64,000 nt of DNA, from NCBI GenBank assembly GCA_032629725.1, contig JAFEVB010000001.1, positions 372,001-436,000 of the forward strand, written 5' to 3'. Under the pieces are notes generated by a model. That model was not told where the DNA came from, did not search any database, and saw nothing but the letters and a program-made list of their open reading frames with translations. The DNA is from Gremmenia infestans (Eukaryota > Ascomycota > Leotiomycetes > Helotiales > Hamatocanthoscyphaceae). A program made the position numbers and the translations under genes. This document shows, piece after piece, positions 48,200 through 59,126 of the stretch; the first letter of the stretch is position 1, and each line of letters begins with the position of its first letter.

Positions 48200-50004
48200 A
48201 TGATTTCAGTCACTGCATATGGTCGCTTGGCGGGCCTTGCAACTTTGATCCTGTCATTTCTCCCTCCTACTGTCGCTGACCGGAAATACAAATCACGTCC
48301 AGATCTGGCTCCACCAACTCTGAATATTACCATACCAGCAACAAAAGACGTCGAGTCCGGCTATCTTTTTGTCGCTCCATTCGCCGGCTACCCAGATGGA
48401 ACTCGCCACGGACCTTTGCAAGCAGCCCCGTACATTTTCACAGACACTGGTGATCTCGTTTGGTCAGGATTTACTTACTTCTCAATTTGGGCAACGAACT
48501 TCCAGGCCTCTCGCTACAAGGGTCAAGATATCCTGTTCTCTTTTGAGGGCAGCCACAATGCTGCTTATGGGCATGGCCACGGCCACACAACTTTCTTGGA
48601 CCAAAACTACGAGACCTTGCTAGAACTGCGAGCTGGCAACCATCGACTGACTGATAAACACGAGTTCCATATCATCAACGAGGAGACCGCTCTGATTCAA
48701 ATCTACCATCCTGTCCCTTGGAACTTGACAGCTTATGGCGCGAGCCCTGAGCAGCAATGGATTGTTGATTCCAGATTCCAAGGTTCGCAAGCATCCGATG
48801 ATGAACCGAACCTTAAATGATGCAGGAACTAACCCGTGTAGAACTGGATATTGAGACTGGTAAAGTTCTCTACGAATGGAGCAGTCTTGACCACGTTGAC
48901 CCGTCCGGTATTTTGGGACCTTCATCAAGCAAAGAATCGTAACTGACATGAAATAGAGGGTTATCTTCCCCTAAACCCTGGACAAGCTGGAGCTGGGTAC
49001 AATAGCTCTGATGCCTGGGACTACTTTCACATCAACTCAGTTGACAAGGACGCTGAGGGCAACTATCTCATCTCAGCCCGGGACGCTAACGCCGCCTACA
49101 AGATCAACGGCAGGACCGGCGAGATTATATGGCAACTTTCTGGAAAGTCTAGCTCTTTTAAGATGGGTCCAGAAGTCGAGTTTGCATTCCAGCATCATGC
49201 CCGCTTTGTTGCCAAGGAAGGTGATAAGGAAATTATTAGTATTTATGACAACTCTGCACATGGTACAGAAGATGGAAAGGGTCACGAGGTTCACTTTTAC
49301 AAACATTCCCGAGGAAAGCTTATCGAAGTCAACACTAAAACTTGGGAAGCGACCATTGTTCAGGTACATACCTATACCGGACGCCTGTATTCCAAGTAAA
49401 CTAACTTCTTTAGGCATTCCACCCACCCGATGGACTTCTGTCAAAGTCTCAAGGATCAACTCAGCTCCTTCCAAACGGGAACGTAATGGTTAATTGGGGA
49501 TCTGAAGGAGCCATGACGGAATTCAAAGCGGACGGTACCCCAATCTTCCACACCTACATGGACTCTGGATTCCTCGGACTTGGCGTAGAGAACTACCGCG
49601 GTTTCCGGTACAACTGGACCGGCATTCCCCATGAAGCTCCAGCCATCGTGGCATTAAAAGATGAGAATAGCTCCAGTACCAGTGTCTATGTCTCATGGAA
49701 TGGAGACACGCGTACCAAGAGCTGGCGATTCTACGATGTCAGCGACACTAGCCGTTCTTTCTTGGGAGAGTCGAAACGTCAAGGGTTTGAGACTGTGCTT
49801 GAGCTTGACCAAGGCATTGCTGTGAATAATGTCCAGGCTGAGGCTTTGGATGCGGAGGGAACTGTTCTTATTGATACTGCGGCTGTGAAGCCCGATATAT
49901 TGATTCATCAATACAAGGGCAAGAAGGCTTCCAAACAGTCATATTCCAGTGTTGCGGCGTGGTTCATGTTCAAAGGGCAGAAGGTTTTCAAGGAAGGGCT
50001 TTAG
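48200..50004 (+). CDS. Secreted arylsulfotransferase-family protein
   Basis: Four exons (48200-48782, 48842-48906, 48956-49363, 49414-50004) give 548 residues. A signal peptide (hydrophobic LAGLATLILSFLPPTVAD) precedes the mature domain. The body matches the fungal Arylsulfotran_2 family (PF14269), a six-bladed propeller: GYLFVAPFAGYP, GPYIFTDTGDLVWSG-type blade (here APYIFTDTGDLVWSG), DILFSFEGSHNAAYGHGHG, DAWDYFHINSVDKDAEGNYLIS, INGRTGEIIWQLSG, FAFQHHARF, and LPNGNVMVNWGSEGAMTEF. Histidines in the YFHIN and QHHAR blocks lie where bacterial ASST has active-site residues. Actual sulfotransfer is not shown for most fungal members, so the reaction is uncertain. Several N-glycosylation sites fit secretion. 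Confidence 0.88.
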
Positions 50005-50087
50005 ATTGGCAAGTATTGTCCATAGGACCCAATCACCTCTTACACCAGGCTTTCATGGTATATATTTGGAACAGACAGAGAACTGTC

Positions 50088-50118
50088 ACGTACGACCATA
50101 GACTGAGGAGAATTGGGC
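50088..50118 (+). rRNA. 5S rRNA fragment (5' third only)
   Basis: The 31 bases ACGTACGACCATAGACTGAG onward to GGGC match the first part of the 5S gene at 54467-54585 with one difference, then homology ends. It is a truncated, inactive copy. Confidence 0.75.
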
Positions 50119-50537
50119 TATCTCAACCGTTCAGCCAAGCATGAGCCTTAGTTCAGAACCATTTTTGGCATCTGCATGCACCAGAATCCTGTAACCTTAC
50201 ATTGGCAAAGTGAAGCTCAGAATCAGGGATCTTATTACTGGTTCATCAGCGCTATCCCGAAATCAGTACACTTCTGCTATGAGGCTCTTAGTTGAATGAT
50301 ATAAGTATGCTGCTATATTGCCTTTCATGAATAACTCCAAAAGTGTGTACTTGGTAATTGCGGTGCTGGTCATTTTAATTAGTATGGGCACATTATGAAT
50401 GATTGATAATGAAAGCCTCGCTACATGAGTAAAAGGGCAAAGGGGTTTTTTTTCCCTGCCCTAAAAATTTCTGGAGGCAGGGTGCCCGCTTTAAACTTTT
50501 TTAGCAATACTGTAACCCCACGTCTTTTCCCAGTCAT

Positions 50538-50738
50538 ATGAAAGCGATGGACTCAAAGGACGCAAAGTCTGCCTCTGAAGATTGTCTCGCAGCAAAGAAA
50601 CCTCATGATTATAAGCTATATCTCATCAAATCTAAGGCCTTATTATCTTTAACGCTGCTAGTTGCTATGCTAATTTACTATAACCTTAAAAGTCAACGTG
50701 CCGCTTCTGTTTCGACGAATTCTGTGAGAACATCATAA
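50538..50738 (+). CDS. Small hypothetical single-helix peptide
   Basis: An ATG-started frame of 66 residues. It has a charged N-terminus (MDSKDAKSASED) and one hydrophobic segment (ALLSLTLLVAMLIYY) followed by a polar tail. I recognise no family. It could be chance; only the tidy membrane-helix layout argues for it. Confidence 0.2.
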   Translation: MKAMDSKDAKSASEDCLAAKKPHDYKLYLIKSKALLSLTLLVAMLIYYNLKSQRAASVSTNSVRTS

Positions 50739-52028
50739 CGTGGAATTGAAGCTGTGGCTGCATTACAGAAAGTGTGGCAGGAGCAAGCTATATACTCGTG
50801 GTGGTCTGAAGCCTCATAGTTACCCCTTGCCTACCTAGGTATCTACAAAGAAGTTCTTACTCCATATTCGTTTCAAAAGCTCCTAATATTTCTCCTAGAG
50901 CCCCAATGCTTCCATTACTCCTCCCAAGCCTGCAAAAGATATCTTCCCCTGGCACTGTGCTAATAAATCCGCCAATCTCTATATCCAACACACCCCACCA
51001 CACCGCGTATATCATATATGTCGATCGTATGCCGGAGACAAAAGGTCCCTGATAAGGGAGCGAGAGCCGTAAGAAATCGTTTAAGGCTATAAAAAGAAGC
51101 GAACTGAAGAGTATGTTGACCGTAAGTAGAGAAAAAGGGCTGGCCCGTGGTATCTAGAAGACGAAGAAGACTAAGCACGTCTGCCTTATACTCGTGGGGG
51201 GCCTGTGGCCCCAAGCATTGGTTGGCCTACCTAGGTGAATGTGTGTAGAATTTGAGACATTGGCGACGAACTATAAATAGGACCGAGAGTCTGTAAACTT
51301 GGAAACCATGTATCAAGTGTAGGTGCGGAGTGTGGGACATCGCGATGTGGAGTCGAGTGAATGTTTGGCTGCACTGTAGGAAGTGTGGAAGGAGCCAGCA
51401 GGCATCTAATCATCTCTCATTAGTGATGGTCAAATCCACAGAAGTTCGTTACAAACCAAAGCCCTGACCGCCCTAGACCACCGAGTGATGGTTTCTCCTA
51501 TGGCCTCGGGTTTGTTGGGGTAGTAATGGTTATGGTGATTATTGTGGTGATAAGTGATGTTGGGTCGTTGTTTGATGGATCCGAGGGGGATTGCGCGAAT
51601 GAGACGGCGGGCGAGCATCTTTTCGGTATTGATGTTAGCAATCCAAGGGAGCCGCACGCCTCGCCCCCGGGAGATCAATTGGGGGAAAGGCTCAAGCATT
51701 TTGGTTGAGGACGACGGACACAGCACAACCATAGTACGAGCGAGCTATTTTGATTTGCTGTGAAGGGCGGTGGTGCCTCTGATTTGGAAAGAAGGGGAGG
51801 GTTGACGGGATCATAACAGTGATCTGCAAGTACGCGTCAGAACTTTAAGTTAGGAGTTTGTAGGTAATACAAGTGTTTCAGTACTAACCAATGGCATGCG
51901 GCTAGAAAAACAAAAGCGCGGTCCCGGCAGCATGATACGAGCGAGCTTTTTTTTCTTTTTTGGTCGAGGTGAAGATTCCTAGTCAGAAAAGGTGCTTTTA
52001 GACTCCCCCTTCGTTGGTTCACCAGGAA

Positions 52029-52577
52029 TTACTCCTCTGGATCATCCTTACAAGCTGACGGGCTACCTGGTGCACTCCAGCGGCCCTTGTCAATCGCCAC
52101 CCTCAGACCAGGAATCCGAGGAATCCAACTCAAACCGGGAATCTTCTCCAAATCGTCGTACGGACGTGTTCCATATGGTGAACGGGAGGATAATTCAGAA
52201 CCCTCCACCAACTCTATCTTGTTATACACGATGACTCCTACCAAGCCGAGAGCCACCCCGGTAGCAAAGAGCCATGGTAGGTTGTCAGGATAGCGACTCA
52301 TGGATGTAGGCCAAGGACTTATGCGGTTCGGTTGGGGCAAGCGTGTATATGTTATGATTTTGAGAATTGGTCCTCGATAAGTGGAGCGTCTCCTGGAATT
52401 ATACCCTGGTATTAGCTTCTGCTTTCCCTTTGGCGACTGGGTTTCGATCACGGTCACAGCCGTTTTTTGCAACAGGGTTTCGGCCACCACAGGTTTGGCA
52501 CGGTGCACTTTCGAAACGACCCTGGGGGAGAATCTTTTGGTTGAGAAGGCCCGAAAGAGCGATGATATGTGCGACAT
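52029..52577 (-). CDS. Hypothetical membrane protein, possibly mitochondrial
   Basis: A 182-residue frame. The N-terminus is basic and Ser-rich with no acidic residues (SSLFRAFSTKRFSPRVVSK), as in mitochondrial presequences. A single membrane helix (LPWLFATGVALGLVGVIVY) lies near residue 110, followed by a polar tail (GTRPYDDLEKIPGLSWIPRIPGLRV) ending in DDPEE. I do not know the family. An overlapping frame on the same strand (52399-52785) is also long, and an intron may join part of one frame to the other, so the N-terminal half is uncertain. The part from MSRYPDN onward is the more convincing. Confidence 0.45.
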   Translation of the reverse strand: MSHISSLFRAFSTKRFSPRVVSKVHRAKPVVAETLLQKTAVTVIETQSPKGKQKLIPGYNSRRRSTYRGPILKIITYTRLPQPNRISPWPTSMSRYPDNLPWLFATGVALGLVGVIVYNKIELVEGSELSSRSPYGTRPYDDLEKIPGLSWIPRIPGLRVAIDKGRWSAPGSPSACKDDPEE

Positions 52578-54466
52578 TGGCGAGTAGGTATCGTCGAGGT
52601 ACTCCGGTGGACGGTTTTGGTGTTTGCTGCTCGACAGAGAGCTCGATGGTTGCGATGCTGGATGATAAAGATATTATCAAGAGGGAGGAAGGTAGGAGGT
52701 TGTCGCTAAGGTGAATTTGCAGGATGCAGGAAGGATACTTGGTGCGTATTGTGATTTTTTCCGATGGCAAAGAGGGATATTGCAAATTCGTGATAAGAGA
52801 AAGAAGAGTTTGGTGCGCGATGACATTGAGATATTTGTTGGGAGAGAATTATCGGTCCCAAAGAATGTCTAGTTTTGGTCATATAGGGCTGCGTCTTAGT
52901 CAAATGTGGAATGAGCGGTGCAGAAGCTCTCAGTAGCTTCTGCAGCCCACTTGAAGTAGTAGATTATAAAATAAATTTTCTTGTGGAGTACCTAGGTATT
53001 TGACCCTAAATGTATCAGTTAGTAAAAAACTCAAAGATAGTAATATATTTTCTTAAAATGATTCAATTATTCTTTTCGGATATAAGATGCTGTGTTTTGT
53101 AAGCTTTGAGCAGCTACACAGATTGCTCGCGAAACGCTAGTAAGCCAGAAAAGAAGTAGCGCTTTTACAGACCTTTTCTCTATCCATCGGCAACTTCTTA
53201 CGACAACAGCTGTTTTTTGCTCCCTCCATCCCTTCTTTCGTACTTAAGAACTACTACCTGCCTCTTTCTTCAGGGGAAACTGTGCTTTCTAATACAAAAT
53301 TCACATTACTTCAACCATTCCTCTGATGTGAGACAGAGACCAAAAGACCACCTTTTATCTCGACTTTACAGCTTTCTCTCCGCCTCCGATGATATACTAT
53401 CTTCAGAGTAGTAGAACTGACTTATAGTTCTTAACATCTGCAAAGATATAGCGGGACGATTTATCACATCGAGCTGGTATGTCACCCTCTTCGCCTTTGA
53501 AATTATCATAGTAATATAGATCTCTCCGTGCGCTTAAGTAGTAACCTCTTTTCAGATTACTATACTAAACAAGGCGCATTTTCATGGTCAATGAAACCCC
53601 TCTTATTCTATACTAACTGAACATTGCATAATTTCTAATAGTATTTATAGCCCGGAATTCCATGCTATACTTACTTTTTGCTTACCGCTACTTAGTATTC
53701 GGAACTTGTAGATGGACTCTATAGGAACTTATTCTTATTTCTAATACTTTTCTATAGCTTTTACTATAATATTTCCTTCTATTTCTCTTCTTTTAATTAC
53801 TTTACCAGATAATGAAGAGTTGCTTTAACGTTTCGATACCACCAGATACTATTAGTAGAACTCAGGGACGCGCCGTAAGAGTAGGGCACGGAATATGTCT
53901 GGCCGGGGCGGGGTGAATGGAAGAATCAATAACATTGCAGCTTGGTATCGGGGCCTTACACATTGGCAACCATGAAACGAACATCCCTTAAATCAGTACT
54001 TGTCTGCTTCAAGATCTCTGGCTCGATTTGAAAATTGACCTACTATATCTATATGAAGAACTTCTGCCATATCATATGTTCTAAAATATATCAACGCTAA
54101 ATGACCCATCTCTGCTCGTTCGCGAGAGTGTTGAATGATCCCATTTCTAGTAGACCGTTACTTGTTCTCGCTAATTAAAGGCGGGCTCAGGCAACACGGG
54201 TAAAGGGGAAAAAATAGTCCGACTGCTTGCACTAGCAATCATCCCCTTTCTTGCCGGTGAATATAATCTTAAGCCAAGGTAAAACTACCTAGGTATATAA
54301 TTGAGACTCTAGCTACAGTTCTAAGAGGATACAAATGAAGATTGAAAAAATGAAAGATGCACAAGCTAATCGGGAGTGGGAGAGGTGCATGCAGTAGGAC
54401 TAGAACTAAGCGAGAAGAAAAGGGGCTACCTTAAGTGGGGCATGAAAAATACAAATTGAAAAATGA
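52578..54466. other. AT-rich gene-poor region
   Basis: No gene is supported. TA-rich sequence from about 53000 to 54300 suits mutated repeat DNA. TACCTAGGTA-type palindromes occur near 52989 and 54287. Confidence 0.45.
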
Positions 54467-54585
54467 ACATACAACAGCAGGTATTCGCTGGTGGTCACCC
54501 ACCCAACTACTAATCTGCCGATCTGAGGCTTGTGTATGGCAGAGCGGACGGGATGCCCAATTCTCCTCAGTCTATGGTCGTATGT
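54467..54585 (-). rRNA. 5S ribosomal RNA
   Basis: The minus strand reads ACATACGACCATAGACTGAG at its 5' end (54585) and closes with a sequence ending GTTGTATGT (54467), which pairs with the 5' end as helix I. Inside are CCCGTCCGCTCTGCC, AGTAGTTGGGTGGGTGACCA and CAGCGAATACC, all standard fungal 5S blocks; these include the internal polymerase III promoter. Length is 119 nt. Dispersed single 5S genes are known in Pezizomycotina such as Neurospora. Sequence and pairing look functional. Confidence 0.93.
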
Positions 54586-54949
54586 GACGATCCTCTATCT
54601 ATTTCAAAATATATACCGTCAGATCCTGGTGTAAGAGGCGATTGGGCCCTATGGACGGGAGCCTTACCTTAGTCCCCGAGTTCTACTAACAGTATCTGGT
54701 GGTATTCAAACGGTTAAAAGCAACTCTTTATTATCCGGTAAGGTAATCAGACTTTCCGGCTATCGCCGTACAGGTCACGCCACCCAGGTAAAAGAGTGGC
54801 GTGAGCGGGCCGAACCTACCGCGACTTAAATGGAGTGGTTTCCTGGCAGCATTTTACTGATAGTTCATCTTTATACAAATTTCTATCACTGTAGTAGCAA
54901 TTGATTCCCTGTGTCATAAGTACAAAAACGACAGATTCCACATAAAAGC
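54586..54949. other. Spacer between 5S gene and hemerythrin gene
   Basis: About 360 bases with no gene. It holds the promoter of the hemerythrin-domain gene. Confidence 0.4.
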
Positions 54950-55644
54950 ATGGCTGTAACGAAGAAATGGGCAACTGATGGACCTTTCAAGTTACTTTCC
55001 ACGCCAAGAGCGGCTCTCAAGGTAAGACAGGTTCTTCACATATCAGCAGTTGCATTACTAATCAGAATTAGGGGGCTCCCGAGTCGAAAGCTAGTAAAAA
55101 TGCCTCCGAGATGGCGCTTGTACACAACGTCCTTCTCCGCGGCTTGAATTCAATCTATCTTCAAGCACCCAATGTGAAAGATCCCATGGACATTATGGAT
55201 TTCATGGTGTTCTCTGATTGTTGGTCGCGAGTTCTCCATGCCCATCACCTTACGGAAGAGACTGTGTATTTCCCATTACTTGAACAGCAGAGTAGCCAGA
55301 AGGGCGTTATGGAAACCAACCATAACGAGCACGAAGCCTTTCTTCCTGCCTTGGTAGCCTTCGATAACTTTGTTTCTGCGGCAGCAGATGACTTCGTGTT
55401 ATACGACCCCGTTCAATTCACCAAGTTGATCGATGACATGGGGACTCCGTTGGAAAAACATCTACACCATGAGGTCAAGGTGCTTGTGGATTTGGAAAAG
55501 GATGAAGCTATTGACTGGGACCTTATGGGCAAGACTATGGCTGCGGAGTCGAAGAAAACTGCAGACAGGGTAGGCAGCACCACGTCTCCCCTTTTAAATT
55601 CACTTGCTTACGTAGGGACCAGATTCGCGAGGTCCCTTTCATGA
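54950..55644 (+). CDS. Hemerythrin-like (HHE) cation-binding protein
   Basis: Two exons (54950-55021, 55072-55644) give 214 residues. The hemerythrin domain (PF01814) is a four-helix bundle that binds a di-iron centre. Its His/Glu ligands are seen as MALVHNVLLRGLNSIY, VLHAHHLTEETVYFPLLE, NHNEHEAFLPALVAF and LEKHLHHEVKVLVDLE, in the usual order and spacing. Fungal family members are linked to iron or oxygen handling, but no specific role is known. No signal peptide. The intron is 50 nt, and the first exon of 24 codons is short but starts at a clear ATG. Isolated gene beside a transposon-like element. Confidence 0.88.
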
Positions 55645-55908
55645 TAACGAATTCTGACATGACATATGAGGGAGGGATCCACGGCGAACGGTTCCCCCCA
55701 TTTCCTTGGTTTGTTGGTCAGATTTTCCGCTGGGTTTATGTCCCGCGACTATGTGCGGCGTGGAAATTTTCTTGTTGTGATGACTATGGATTGCCAAAAG
55801 ACTTACCATTTGTTTGAAGCCGCGCAAGTAAACTTGCGCACTTAGAGAACACTTACTTGGCTGGGAATCAATGTGAGGTACGGAAGTGTTTTGGTTATCT
55901 TTTATATA
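55645..55908. other. Spacer
   Basis: 3' flank of the hemerythrin gene up to the left end of the inverted-repeat element. Nothing seen. Confidence 0.4.
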
Positions 55909-56680
55909 TGTTGGTATCACAGGGGTGATCACTTCTAACTAGCTAGTACGCGTTTGGTAAGACTTAACTCTAGTTATGGTGGTTGGTATTGTGATGTCTA
56001 AGCCTAAGTGTAAAAAGCAGAGCGAAGAGGTGATGCGATGCACCAGATGCCTCTGCGTCACTTAGTCATCCGCGCTAATGTCACATGACCAAAAATCCCG
56101 TATCCCGACAATATAAGCGATTGTATTATAAAAAGTCAGCGTAGCCTCTCAAGGGTATGCTCACCTAGAATTCGCCGTCACACGGATTTCGTTTTCAACC
56201 TTTGGTAAAGGGTACAAGAGGTGCAAGAGGTGCCAAGTGTGTCGTACCTACCTAGATAGTTTGAAAACGGGCTGAGTGGCACTTACCTAGCTTAGACTAC
56301 TAAGCGACAAGGCCTTACGAGGATATATATTAGGGCCACGGTGAGGTATTTGCGCTCTGTAGGCTAGAAGTGGTTAGCACCTTTCCTGTAGAATAGTAAG
56401 CGTAGCAAGCGCTGAAGGGCTAAAAAAGCTAGCTACTTTTAGCTTATAAGTAATCATTTATATTAAACTATTTTTCTAAAAGTAGATGTTGGGATAATAG
56501 TCTAGCATCCCGACCTTTCTAGTCATGTGATCTCGCGTAGCTTAGTCAGCGAAGAGGCATCACCTCTTCGCATACACAACACTACTATGAATGATAAGCA
56601 ACATCAACCAGAATACCAGAATCAAGTCTACTACGTAGTATAGAAGAAGTGATCACGTATCAACACCTGTGATACCAACA
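55909..56680. mobile_element. Non-autonomous DNA element with terminal inverted repeats
   Basis: The left end TGTTGGTATCACAGGGGTGA and the right end (reverse strand TGTTGGTATCACAGGTGTTG) are inverted repeats, both followed by GTGATCACTTCT or a close form. Inner blocks also mirror each other: GCGAAGAGGTGATGC at about 56023 against GCATCACCTCTTCGC at about 56560, and a GTCAC/TATGTGA-type block. About 770 bases, no coding frame, so MITE-like. I see no clear target-site duplication. A related fragment lies at 33843-34030. Confidence 0.7.
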
Positions 56681-56967
56681 GTAGATAAATTATAATATAA
56701 TAAACTAAAATAGATAGTAAAATAACAAATTAGATTTAAAAGATAGAAGAATTAATAAAAAACTAAAACAAAGTAAAGAAGATCTCCTTTTAAATACTAT
56801 TTAGATAAAGACGGCCCTTTGAGAGGAATTAGAAGATCCTGCTATTATAAGGCCCTTCTGGCCAAGCTACGTGTGCTACCAATTCGGTACCTCATAACCA
56901 TACCCTTGTCTATAGAAAGATAAGTAGATATAAAGCTTAAACTATTGCCTGTTCCTCTGTGCGAGAC
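56681..56967. other. AT-rich spacer
   Basis: A/T-rich, TAAAATAGAT-type sequence right of the inverted-repeat element. No gene is seen. Confidence 0.4.
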
Positions 56968-57395
56968 TACTCGCCTAGAGGCCGTATCATGCTCCAGCGC
57001 GTGCGAACTGCAGCCGGAGTCCTGCCTGAGAACTTTTTGAAAATCCAGCCCTAAGGCTTGCCCTCTTTCTTGTATACTAGCAGACGCTGCTCGTCTAGGT
57101 CTGACCATCGGCTGTGCTTGTCCGTGCTCAAATGGCCCTGATCATCCTCGCTCAAAAATCCGGCATCGTCGCCGCTAGACTTGGGATCACTGTCGCCCAA
57201 ACCACTATCGCTAAGGCGTACTACCATAGGTCCCGATGTACGTGAGATGGTGATGACAGGGGTTCGTAAGAAGGAGGCCATAATTGCCCATACAAGTCGG
57301 AAAAAACTCCGGTTATCTGTGTGTGTTTGAAAGCCAAGAGCAGGGGTACAACTTGAGGCGGCGGAAGAGGGATGGCAGGCCCGCCTCATCCACAC
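56968..57395 (-). pseudogene. SANT/Myb-like DNA-binding remnant
   Basis: The frame from 57395 ends WSDLDEQRLLVYKKEGKP, then a TAG stop (57051-57053), and continues in the same frame as GWIFKKFSGRTPAAVRTRWSM before another stop. Joined, the two halves read as one SANT/Myb-like helix-turn-helix repeat, with GRTPAAVRTRW as the recognition helix. Tryptophan is expected at the stop, so TGG to TAG is likely. This motif is common in fungal proteins of unknown role. The upstream part of the frame is Ser/Asp-rich. Probably a dead gene or gene fragment. Confidence 0.55.
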
Positions 57396-57459
57396 AGCGT
57401 AATATTGATTGATCTATGCTTATATACAGTCTATGAAATGCTATGGTACAATCCCGCCA

Positions 57460-59126
57460 TCAGTTGTCAAAACCTATAGCAGACCAATTCTTTAAGATCT
57501 TCTCTTGCATAGCTTTAGGGTAGGCATGCTCAAAGTCTCCAGTCTCCCAGTTTGGACCAGTGGTGTACTCTTGGGGCAACAGACAATCGGAAACTATCTT
57601 GCCACCCTTCCAAGGATCAACTCCAAGTTTTGCATTTTGGGACATGAATGGAATCAGAGGCATGGCGCCAACGTCATCATAAAAGTATTCCTCGGTGCCA
57701 GGGCGACAACGGGTAGAAAATGCCCACATGACATCCTTGAAGTTGTAAACATCAATGTCATCGCCAACGATGAACAGACGGTGGACCATCATTCCACACT
57801 TTTCGTAGAACAATAACTTGGCAATCTTTCGACAAAACTCCTCGGACGTCGTCTTTAGAGCTCTGAGTTTCTCTCCGTCAATTTTAATGACAGCCCAGAT
57901 AGCCTGAGCTTCAAACGGTGTCCATACTTCGGTGACTGGCATACCGGCATCTTGGAGAATTTGACGCATCTCACAGGATGCAAGTGTTCCAATCAAAGTG
58001 TGCTAGCAAAGTCAGTAACAGAAGACTAAGGACAGAATCACTTACTGTCTCGTCAACTGCACGTCCCGGAACCGACATTGGTAGAATGGCATTGTCGCGA
58101 TATGTGATTTTATCAACCTTCATCAATGGACCGTCATGTACGTCTCCTCTGAACGTGTAGCCATGCATCTCTCCGTACGGTCCTTCTGGGCCACGTTCGG
58201 TGATTGAGATTGTACCCTCCATGACTATCTCGGAGGTTGCCGGGACATAAAGGTCGTTGTTTTCGCATTTCACCACCTTCAGAGGAGCACCTGTCATGCA
58301 TCCAACATAATCTCCCTCGGAGACTCCATCGGGTAGCGGCATCGATGATGCCATGATAGCTGCAGGTGGCACGCCAAATGCGCAAGCCCAAGGTACATCT
58401 TTCCCTATGGCTTTCCACTGGTCTCTGATGACCCCTGACGACAATCAGTACTTCGCTCGTTTCGAACAGAATTCCGTCAGACTCACCAATATGCTGTGGT
58501 GCCATGACTATGCCAGTCATATGATTCTTGTCGTGGACCATAGCCCTTGCAATGGACCAATTGGTCCAGGATCCATCAGGAGACTGCACTATATGCATAC
58601 CATAAGACTGAAGATAAGCTCCACCGTCAGCACCGTGTTGCCAAGGGCTTGGCAGCTTCGTCAGATCAATCTGATCACCGGATATGATATTCTCTTTGCA
58701 TGGACCCGTCTCCAGAACCACCGGTTTGATTCCTTCTTTATGCTTAGCAGAGAGCATTTGGTCCATAACCTCTCTCATCGTTGCATCAACAGGAAGACCA
58801 ACATGGCGCGCTAAGCGACCATACATGCCCTTCTTTTCGGAGCGGAGGCATGCTGGTGCACCCAGAATCCTCCACGGACCATATTTGTTGCCCTTCAAAT
58901 TGTTCATGAGGGGAGCTTTTCCTAAGGTCTCAGATGCTCTACGAGTGATTGCGGCTGCCTCGAGATATGGATCAATCTCCTCATTGATCTCTGCAAGATC
59001 ATTATCTTCACGCAATGCGTCCACGAAAGAACGGAAGCAGAGATGAGGTGGTTCACTTGCTGTTGAAACCCGTGGAATAGAAGTCCTCGTGAGGGACGCC
59101 ATCATTCGAATAGCTCCTGGACGCAT
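57460..59126 (-). CDS. fdc1: Ferulic/cinnamic acid decarboxylase Fdc1 (UbiD family)
   Basis: Three exons (58487-59126, 58046-58434, 57460-58002) give 523 residues. UbiD-family enzyme (PF01977) that decarboxylates phenylacrylic acids and sorbic acid through a cycloaddition with prenylated FMN. Catalytic residues known from Aspergillus Fdc1 (Arg173, Glu277, Glu282) can be placed in WSIARAM and in ERGPEGPYGEMHGY. Other family blocks are LPSPWQHGADGGAYLQSYG, KDVPWACAFGVPP, MPVTEVWTPFEAQAIWAV, GDDIDVYNFKDVMWAFSTRCRPG and the C-terminal NWETGDFEHAYP. The extended N-terminus (MASLTRTSIPR) may target mitochondria. It is divergent from pad1, which supplies its cofactor. Confidence 0.95.

Larger units (their letters stand above)
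50005..52028. other. Gene-poor region with 5S fragment and small repeats
   Basis: Contains a 5S rRNA fragment (50088-50118), a doubtful small ORF at 50538-50738 and partly repeated segments near 50755-50845 and 51185-51400 that share CTCGTGG..CCTACCTAGGT and AAGTGTGGMAGGAGC. No convincing gene. Confidence 0.45.

Noticed and set aside
51430..51732. 100-residue minus-strand frame rich in His and Asn
   Set aside because: Low-complexity content from simple repeats, no domain; the plus strand is equally open.
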